Below, piece after piece: positions 58,220-64,000 of a DNA stretch of 64,000 nt. Position 1 is the first letter of the stretch; each line of letters begins with the position of its first letter. The notes under the pieces were generated by a model. The model ran no database searches, was not told the origin of the DNA, and saw nothing but the letters and a program-made list of their open reading frames with translations. Position numbers and translations under genes: made by a program. The stretch is from Mycobacterium marinum (lineage in GTDB: Bacteria; Actinomycetota; Actinomycetes; Mycobacteriales; Mycobacteriaceae): positions 5,704,001-5,768,000 of the forward strand of contig NZ_CP024190.1 in the NCBI RefSeq assembly GCF_003391395.1, given 5' to 3'.

Positions 58220-58387
58220 GCTTGCAGTTTGCCGAATGCAGGTTTCGAGACGGTGAAGGACATGCAGACTTAAAACGTCCAACCAGCATGCCTGACGTGC
58301 GGATATTCCGATTACGGCCGGGTTAACCGGCAAGCCGGCGGGCCACCGGCGCGTCACCGCCGATGACATGGCGAGATATGCCTAGAT

Positions 58388-60007
58388 ATGCTCAGTAACG
58401 CCATGGACGAGGCGCATTGCACACCGGCGGAGGCAGCACCGCCCGATACCCGCACGGGGACAAGCAGCCCCGGCGAACACGTCTACCCCGACCGGCTCGA
58501 CGCGGCACTGCTGCGCATTGCCGGCGTTTGCGTACTCGCCTCGTTGATGTCGGTACTGGACGCCACCGTCGTCGGCGTCGCACAGCGCACGTTCATCATC
58601 GAATTCGACTCCACCCAGGCTGTCGTGGCATGGACCATGACCGGCTACACACTGGCACTGGCGACCGTGATCCCGGTGGCCGGGTGGGCTGCCGACAGGT
58701 TCGGCACCAAGCGACTGTGGATGGGCTCGGTCCTGGCCTTCGCCCTGGGGTCGCTGCTATGCGCGCTGGCACCGAACATCCTGTCGCTCATATTTTTTCG
58801 GGTGCTTCAGGGTGTCGGCGGTGGCATGTTGATGCCGCTGGGGTTCATCATCCTGACTCGGGCCGCGGGCCCAAAACGGCTGGGTCGCTTGATGGCAGCG
58901 ATCGGCATACCGATGTTGCTAGGCCCGATCGGTGGCCCCATCCTGGGCGGCTGGTTGATCAGTTCCTTCGGCTGGCACTGGATATTCTTGGTGAACCTGC
59001 CCATCGGGCTGGCAGCGTTCGCCCTGGCGGCAATCACCTTTCCGGCGGATCGTCCGGCACCCTCGGAAAGTTTCGATGTCATCGGTGTGCTGCTGCTCTC
59101 GCCAGGCCTGGCGGCATTTCTGTTGGGCCTGTCATTGATTCCCGACCGGGGCACCGTGGCCGATCGCTACGTGTTGATACCGGTCATTGCCGGCTTGTCA
59201 CTGATCGGCGGGTTCGGTTGGCATGCGTGGCACCGTGCCGATCACCCGCTCATCGACCTGCATCTGTTCAACAACAGCGTGGTCACCCAGGCCAATCTGA
59301 CGCTGCTGGCCTTCGCTGCGGCGTATTTCGGCTCTTCGCTGTTGATCCCCACCTACCTGCAACAAGTGCTGCACCAGACGCCGATGCAATCGGGGCTCTA
59401 TCTGATCCCCCAGGGCCTGGGCGCCATGCTGACCATGCCCATCGCCAGTGCCTTCATGGACCGGCGCGGGCCGGGAAAGAGCGTGCTGCTCGGCATCGTC
59501 CTGATCGCCGTGGGCCTGGCCATGTTCACCTTCGGAGTCGCCACCCGGGTGCAGTACCTACCCACGCTGCTGGTCGGGCTCGCGATCATGGGCATGGGCA
59601 CGGGATGCACGATGATGCCGCTCGCCGGAGCAGCGGTGCTGACCCTGAAGCCGCGAGAGATCGCGCGTGGTTCGACCCTGATCAGCGTAACCCAGCAAGT
59701 GGGCGGATCGATCGGCACCGCACTGATGGCGACGATACTGACCAACCAGTTCAATCGCAGCGATAACATCTGGGTCGCAAACAAGGTGGCCACTTTGGAA
59801 CAGAACGCGGCCGCACGGGGAGTCACGGTTGACCCCTCCGGGTTACCGCCCCAGGCCCTCACCCCCGACTTCGCCGACAACGTGATGCATGATCTCTCCC
59901 ACGCCTACACGGTGGTTTTCGGGGTTGCCGTGGTGCTGGTGGTGTCGACCCTCATCCCGGCGGCATTCCTGCCCAAAACGCCGGCAGCCGCTCCGGCTAG
60001 CTTTTGA
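58388..60007 (+). CDS. emrB: EmrB/DHA2-family multidrug exporter (Rv0783c ortholog)
   Basis: 539 residues (H37Rv EmrB 540). Fourteen-helix major facilitator (DHA2). Motif A-like GWAADRFGTKRLWM after helix 2; motif C-like GPIGGPILGGWLIS in helix 5; first helix VCVLASLMSVLDATVVGVA. Drug or metabolite efflux is predicted. ATG 58388 or 58403 as start. Last 11 bases overlap the convergent TetR gene, which may or may not control it. Confidence 0.92.
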   Translation: MLSNAMDEAHCTPAEAAPPDTRTGTSSPGEHVYPDRLDAALLRIAGVCVLASLMSVLDATVVGVAQRTFIIEFDSTQAVVAWTMTGYTLALATVIPVAGWAADRFGTKRLWMGSVLAFALGSLLCALAPNILSLIFFRVLQGVGGGMLMPLGFIILTRAAGPKRLGRLMAAIGIPMLLGPIGGPILGGWLISSFGWHWIFLVNLPIGLAAFALAAITFPADRPAPSESFDVIGVLLLSPGLAAFLLGLSLIPDRGTVADRYVLIPVIAGLSLIGGFGWHAWHRADHPLIDLHLFNNSVVTQANLTLLAFAAAYFGSSLLIPTYLQQVLHQTPMQSGLYLIPQGLGAMLTMPIASAFMDRRGPGKSVLLGIVLIAVGLAMFTFGVATRVQYLPTLLVGLAIMGMGTGCTMMPLAGAAVLTLKPREIARGSTLISVTQQVGGSIGTALMATILTNQFNRSDNIWVANKVATLEQNAAARGVTVDPSGLPPQALTPDFADNVMHDLSHAYTVVFGVAVVLVVSTLIPAAFLPKTPAAAPASF

Positions 60008-60560
60008 ACAGCATCATTGCGATACGCAATACGGTGTCCGTCGGGTCTAGCGCTCGCACTTGCGCATCGAGTGCGTCGTTGAGCCACAAGGTCGAGAAGC
60101 CGTGCACCAAGGACCAGGCGGCCAACTGCGCGCCCTCCGGATCGGACCGCGCGCCCGGGTCACGCAAGGTCGCTACCCCGGCGGCCAATTCGGCAGCGGC
60201 AGCGGCCTGCGCCGCGGCCAGGTCGGCGTCATCGGCGTCATGCAACGACCGGTTGAACATGACCTGGTAGTGGCCGGGATGCTCGATCGCGAAGCGTACG
60301 TAGGCCAGGGCAGCATCGGCGAAGCGACCACGGGCCGCCACGAGGGCGGCCGCCAGCAGTTGAAATCCCTGCGTTGCCAGCGCGGTGAACAGGCCTCGCC
60401 GATCGGTGAAGTGGTGCGCGGGGGCCGCATGTGACACGCCAGCGTCGCGCGCCAGCTCCCGCATCGACACCCGGTCCGCGCCCCGCTGCGCCACCAATCG
60501 CGCCGCCTCGTCCAGGATTACGGCCCGCAGGTCACCGTGGTGATACGCCGGACGATTCAT
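59997..60560 (-). CDS. TetR-family transcriptional regulator
   Basis: 187 residues. Helix-turn-helix: YHHGDLRAVILDEAARLVAQRGADRVSMRELARDAGVSHAAPAHHFTDRRGLFTALATQGF, the AcrR type. Start ATG 60560 lies six bases behind a minus-strand TATGCT box (60567-60572), so it is leaderless; another ATG five codons earlier overlaps that box. Divergent from the DoxX-like gene with a 94-bp spacer holding a direct repeat, its likely operator. Confidence 0.88.
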   Translation of the reverse strand: MNRPAYHHGDLRAVILDEAARLVAQRGADRVSMRELARDAGVSHAAPAHHFTDRRGLFTALATQGFQLLAAALVAARGRFADAALAYVRFAIEHPGHYQVMFNRSLHDADDADLAAAQAAAAAELAAGVATLRDPGARSDPEGAQLAAWSLVHGFSTLWLNDALDAQVRALDPTDTVLRIAMMLFKS

Positions 60561-60577
60561 CCCACCAGCATACAAGC

Positions 60578-60629
60578 CAATCTTGACAGTGGATAGTTTT
60601 GCGAGTTAGCCTGACGGTCAATCTTGTCA
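60578..60629. promoter_or_regulatory. TetR/DoxX divergent promoter region with direct repeat
   Basis: CAATCTTGACA (60578-60588) recurs as CAATCTTGTCA (60619-60629), one mismatch, 41 bases apart. The first copy contains a TTGACA -35 element with TAGCCT (60607-60612) 18 bases later, giving a start near the second copy. Good candidate for TetR regulation of both genes. Confidence 0.55.
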
Positions 60630-60654
60630 TCGACTAGATTGTTGGGAGGCTCAG

Positions 60655-61104
60655 ATGGCACCGATGATCACCCTGGTGCTGGGCAGCATCGTGGCCCGCA
60701 TCATCGGCCAGCTCGGCGTCGCTTACCTGGACAGCTGGTCCGCCGCGATCGCGGTCGGACTGGCGGCAATGTTCACCCTGACCGGCATCGCGCATTTTGC
60801 GCCGCCGCTACGCGGCGACCTCGTCGCGATCGTGCCGCCCCGGCTGCCGGCGCCCGGGCTATTGGTCTCCATCACCGGAGCGCTGGAACTGCTGGGCGCC
60901 GCCGGCCTGCTGCTGCCGGCCACCCGGGTGGCAGCGGCGCTGTGCTTGCTGATCCTGATGCTGGCGATGTTCCCCGCCAACATCTATGCCGCTCGGATGC
61001 CCAGCCCACCCAAGTCGATGACGACGCGGTTATCTGTGCGCAGCGCCGAGGAGCTCGTATTCCTAGCCGCCGCCGTTATCGTCGCAACCGGCGGCTGCCA
61101 GTAA
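60655..61104 (+). CDS. DoxX-family membrane protein
   Basis: 149 residues, four membrane helices. DoxX-like features: FTLTGIAHFAPPLRGDLVAIVPPRLPAPGLLVSITGALELLGAAGLLLP and AALCLLILMLAMFPANIYAARM. DoxX proteins have been linked to oxidative-stress complexes in mycobacteria, though this small type may differ. GGGAGG ribosome-binding site. Divergent from a TetR gene. Last 42 bases overlap the end of ptrB on the other strand. Confidence 0.85.
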   Translation: MAPMITLVLGSIVARIIGQLGVAYLDSWSAAIAVGLAAMFTLTGIAHFAPPLRGDLVAIVPPRLPAPGLLVSITGALELLGAAGLLLPATRVAAALCLLILMLAMFPANIYAARMPSPPKSMTTRLSVRSAEELVFLAAAVIVATGGCQ

Positions 61105-63180
61105 CCACGCGTATTGGAAGGCGGTTTCCTTCCAGCGTTCGTATCGCCCGCTGATACCGCCGTGCCCGGCGTTCATCTGCGTCTTCAGCAGCACCTGATT
61201 GCCGTCACCGTTGGCATGACGAAGCGCGGCAACCCATTTGGCCGGCTCCACGAAGTACACCCGGGTATCGTTGAGCGAAGTCATCGCCAAGATGGCCGGA
61301 TACCGCCGGGCCGCGACATTCTCATACGGCGAGTATGACTTCATGTAGGCATAGACTTCGCTGTCGCTCAACGGGTTTCCCCACTCGTCCCATTCGGTGA
61401 CGGTAAGCGGTAGCGACGGATCCAGAATCGTGGTCAGCGGATCCACGAAGGGCACCTGGGCAAGAATTCCGGCGAAGAGTTCCGGAGCCATGTTGGCCAC
61501 CGCACCCATCAGCAGCCCTCCCGCGCTGCCCCCCAATGCCACCAGACGTTCCGGCTGGGTCAGGCCCGATTCCACCAGATGCTCCGCCACCGCGATGAAG
61601 TCGGTAAAGGTGTTCTTCTTCTGCAACAACTTTCCGTGTTCGTACCACAACCGACCCATCTCGCCACCGCCACGAACGTGGGCGATGACGAACACCATTC
61701 CCCGATCCAGCAGTGACAATCGCGCGATGGAAAAGCGTGGGTCTTCACATATCTCGTAGGCGCCGTAGCCGTAGATCATTGCCGGCGCCGGAAGCTGGAT
61801 GCCGCCGCGATACACGATCGAGATCGGGATACGGGTGCCGTCTTCGGCATGAGCCCAGTCACGGCGCTCGACATAGTCTTCGCGACGATAGCCACCCAGC
61901 ACCGGCTGCTCTCGCAGCAAGGCGCGCTCACCAGTGCGAAGGTCGATGTCGTAGATGCGCACCGGGGTGATGAAAGATCCTGCGCCTACCCGCAATTTGG
62001 GGGAAGCCCAGTTGGGATTGGCGCCCAGGCCGGCCGACATCAGCTCGGAGTCGAACATGACGTCTTCGACCTCGCCGTAATCACCGTCGGCGGTCAGCGG
62101 CCACAGCTGGATGCGGGGCAACGCCTCGATCCGGTAGCTGACCACCAGGTGGGCGGCAAAGGCGTCCACGCCGTCCAGGCGCACGTCCTCGCGATGCGGG
62201 ATGAGGGTGCGTTGCCGGGTCGGGTCGTCGACGGGTGCCTCCACCAGGGTGAAGTTCACCGCGCCGTCGTTGTGCAGGATGAGGAACCGGTCCTGCCCAC
62301 CGATCACGGCGTGTTCCACCGAATACTCGACGCCCTCGCGGCGCGGCAGCACGATGGTGAATTGGGCGCTGGGGTCGGCCGAATCCGCGTAGCGCATCTC
62401 GGAGGTCACCGAGGAGCCCGCCGCGATGAAAATGTACTTGTTGCTGCGGGTACGTCCGACGCCCAGCCAGAATCGTTCGTCGGGCTCGTGGTAGACCCGT
62501 TCCGACGATCCGGGTGAGCCGAGCCGGTAGCGCCACACCGTGTCCGGGCGCCAGGCGGCGTCAACGGTGATGTAGTAGACGGTGCGGTGGTCGGCGGCCC
62601 ATGTCGCGCCCGCGCCGATGTCTGCGATTTCATCCGGGTAGCGCTGGCCGGTACGTAAGTCCTTGAACCGCAAGGTGTAACGCTCGTCGCCGACCACATC
62701 TACCGAATAGGCCAGCACGTTGTCGTCCAGGCTGACACTGGCCGCGCCCAAGGCGAAGAAATCGTGGCCTTCGGCTTCCTCGTTCTCGTCGAGCAGAACC
62801 TGTTCGCCCGGTATCTCGGTGTGCTCGTCGAATTGCGGCGGATTCCAGTCGTCCGGGTCTGCGGCCGGGCAACGACAGTGCACGCCGTACTGTCTTCCCT
62901 CGAACGTGCGGGCGTAGTACCACCAGTTGCCGCGCCGCGTCGGAACCGAGAGATCCGTTTCCTTGGTGCGGGCTTTGATCTCATCGAAGATCTTCTGCCG
63001 CAACGGCTCGAGATGCGCAGTGGTCTGATCGGTATAGGTGTTTTCGGCCTCGAGATGTGCGATGACTTCGACGCTGTCCTTGTCGCGCAGCCACTCGTAG
63101 GGGTCCACAAAGACGTCGCCGTGGTGCTCCCGGCGAGTCTCGACGCGCTTGGCGACGGGGGGAAGGGTGTGATCGGTCAT
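61063..63180 (-). CDS. ptrB: oligopeptidase B PtrB (intact)
   Basis: 705 residues. S9A serine peptidase cutting after Lys/Arg in short peptides. N-terminal beta-propeller (RREHHGDVFVDPYEWLRD), catalytic domain with AMIYGYGAYEICEDPRFS, catalytic Ser in VALGGSAGGLLMGAVANMAPELF, and catalytic His in MNAGHGGISGRYERW near the C-terminus. In H37Rv the gene is split into ptrBa and ptrBb; here it is uninterrupted. ATG 63180 overlaps the purC stop (ATGA), so it is coupled to purC. Confidence 0.95.
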   Translation of the reverse strand: MTDHTLPPVAKRVETRREHHGDVFVDPYEWLRDKDSVEVIAHLEAENTYTDQTTAHLEPLRQKIFDEIKARTKETDLSVPTRRGNWWYYARTFEGRQYGVHCRCPAADPDDWNPPQFDEHTEIPGEQVLLDENEEAEGHDFFALGAASVSLDDNVLAYSVDVVGDERYTLRFKDLRTGQRYPDEIADIGAGATWAADHRTVYYITVDAAWRPDTVWRYRLGSPGSSERVYHEPDERFWLGVGRTRSNKYIFIAAGSSVTSEMRYADSADPSAQFTIVLPRREGVEYSVEHAVIGGQDRFLILHNDGAVNFTLVEAPVDDPTRQRTLIPHREDVRLDGVDAFAAHLVVSYRIEALPRIQLWPLTADGDYGEVEDVMFDSELMSAGLGANPNWASPKLRVGAGSFITPVRIYDIDLRTGERALLREQPVLGGYRREDYVERRDWAHAEDGTRIPISIVYRGGIQLPAPAMIYGYGAYEICEDPRFSIARLSLLDRGMVFVIAHVRGGGEMGRLWYEHGKLLQKKNTFTDFIAVAEHLVESGLTQPERLVALGGSAGGLLMGAVANMAPELFAGILAQVPFVDPLTTILDPSLPLTVTEWDEWGNPLSDSEVYAYMKSYSPYENVAARRYPAILAMTSLNDTRVYFVEPAKWVAALRHANGDGNQVLLKTQMNAGHGGISGRYERWKETAFQYAWLLAAAGCDDNGGG

Positions 63181-64000
63181 GCGCCCGGCCCGATCCATTC
63201 GCCGAAACTGAGACCCGAAATTCGTTCGTAGGCTTCGATGTAGCGCTCCCGTGTGGCTTCGATGATGTGATCCGGCAACGGGGGTGGCGGCTGATCACCG
63301 CCGCGGTCCCAACCGGATTCCGCACTGGTGAGCCAGTTGCGGACGAATTGCTTGTCGAAGCTGTTCTGGACCACCCCGGCCCGGTACTCATCGGCGGGCC
63401 AGTACCGCGACGAATCGGGGGTGAAGATCTCATCGGCCAGCAGCAGGTTACCGTCGCGGTCGGCGCCGAATTCGAACTTGGTGTCGGCGATGATGATTCC
63501 TCTGGTCAGGGCGTGGTCGGCGGCCTTGACGTAGATCTGCAGGGTGCGGTCGCGCAGCTGGTTGGCGCGTACCCCACCAACCGTCTCGATCACTTGGGCG
63601 AAGGAAATGTTTTCATCGTGGTCACCCAGCTCGGCCTTGGTGGCCGGGGTGAACAGTGGCTCGGCGAACTTGCTGGCCTCGACCAGGCCAGGCGGCAGGG
63701 CGATACCGCAGACCTTCCCACTCGCCTGGTAGTCCAGCAGCCCTGACCCGGTCAGATAGCCGCGGGCCACGCATTCCACCGGAAGCATCTCCAGCTGGCG
63801 CACCACCAGCGCGCGACCAAGCACCTCGTCGGGGATCCGCGGGTCGTCCGGGGGGCCGGCCAGGTGGTTGGGGGCGTCGACCAGGCCGAAGAAAAACACG
63901 CTCATCGCGGTCAGGATGCGGCCCTTGTCCGGGATCATGCTGTCGAGCACGTAGTCGTAGGCCGAGATCCGGTCGGAAGCGACCAGCAGCAGATGCTCGT
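63177..64000 (-). CDS. purC: SAICAR synthetase PurC (5' end outside window)
   Basis: The frame runs off the right edge; visible from EHLLLVASDRISAYDYVLDS to the end. Ligates aspartate to CAIR with ATP in purine synthesis. Signatures: DKGRILTAMSVFFFG, VECVARGYLTGSGL, EPLFTPATKAELGDHDENISF and IIADTKFEFG then LADEIFTPDSSRYW. About 275 of some 297 residues are visible. Stop overlaps ptrB start. The missing N-terminus lies beyond position 64000. Confidence 0.95.
   Translation of the reverse strand, partial: EHLLLVASDRISAYDYVLDSMIPDKGRILTAMSVFFFGLVDAPNHLAGPPDDPRIPDEVLGRALVVRQLEMLPVECVARGYLTGSGLLDYQASGKVCGIALPPGLVEASKFAEPLFTPATKAELGDHDENISFAQVIETVGGVRANQLRDRTLQIYVKAADHALTRGIIIADTKFEFGADRDGNLLLADEIFTPDSSRYWPADEYRAGVVQNSFDKQFVRNWLTSAESGWDRGGDQPPPPLPDHIIEATRERYIEAYERISGLSFGEWIGPGA

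Noticed and set aside
1..64000. CRISPR array, rRNA or complete insertion sequence
   Set aside because: I saw no regularly spaced repeats, no rRNA sequence and no transposase gene anywhere in the window.

Overview
The window is chromosomal DNA from a mycobacterium, most likely a slow-growing non-tuberculous species. GC is high throughout, and gene after gene matches, in order and close in length, the Mycobacterium tuberculosis H37Rv block from Rv0831c down to Rv0780 (read here in the reverse direction). Mycobacterial hallmarks include desA1, mshD, lmeA, phoY2, csoR/ctpV, the encapsulin/DyP pair, a PPE gene, and many leaderless promoters (a TANNNT box 6-7 bases before an ATG or GTG start). I cannot fix the species from sequence alone. 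H37Rv names are used from memory as ortholog labels.

Layout. 1-3115: right end of an integrated actinomycete-type conjugative element (FtsK-like transfer ATPase, excisionase, tyrosine integrase) sitting against tRNA-Phe. 3069-3553: tRNA genes Phe, Asp, Glu (minus) and Lys (plus). 3758-8560: conserved genes plus a KmtR nickel/cobalt sensor with a histidine-rich peptide downstream. 8730-14002: desA1, dus, a LytR-CpsA-Psr protein and phoY2. 14037-19792 (minus): glnR-mshD followed by a complete pstS-pstC-pstA-pstB phosphate importer. 20199-23788: lmeA, then a cysteine-controlled sulfur operon (poly-Cys leader peptide, DUF4395 protein, cysA2, sseC2), then a tiny membrane protein coupled to a nitrobindin-like gene. 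23915-26281: an accessory gene for a channel-like membrane protein with nucleotide-binding and ryanodine-receptor (RyR) domains. 26542-32782: a PLP enzyme, the copper-sensing csoR-ctpV operon, a YgfZ-like protein and a DUF3073 protein. 32876-44351: purine genes purM, purF and purL interspersed with an orphan mceA-like gene, a HAD-family lipoprotein, cpsY and a cyclic-nucleotide phosphodiesterase. 44449-52665: a GNAT acyltransferase, a frameshifted VOC gene, aminopeptidase, DyP peroxidase plus encapsulin, lpdB, cupin, and purQ/purS. 52994-64000: a PPE gene, a secreted protein, a metallo-beta-lactamase-fold enzyme, LysR/DMT exporter, EmrB exporter with TetR/DoxX, intact oligopeptidase B (ptrB), and the 3' part of purC.

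How the parts work together. Metal handling recurs: KmtR with a His-rich chelator, and CsoR with the CtpV copper pump. Phosphate uptake (pstSCAB) lies next to the PhoU-type regulator phoY2. Five steps of de novo purine synthesis (purF, purL/Q/S, purM, purC) are spread over the right half. The accessory pieces relative to H37Rv are the conjugative element, the His-rich peptide, pstSCA, the RyR protein, the relocated cso operon and the orphan mceA/HAD pair. The most intriguing single gene is the RyR/TrkA-like membrane protein at 23915-26281.
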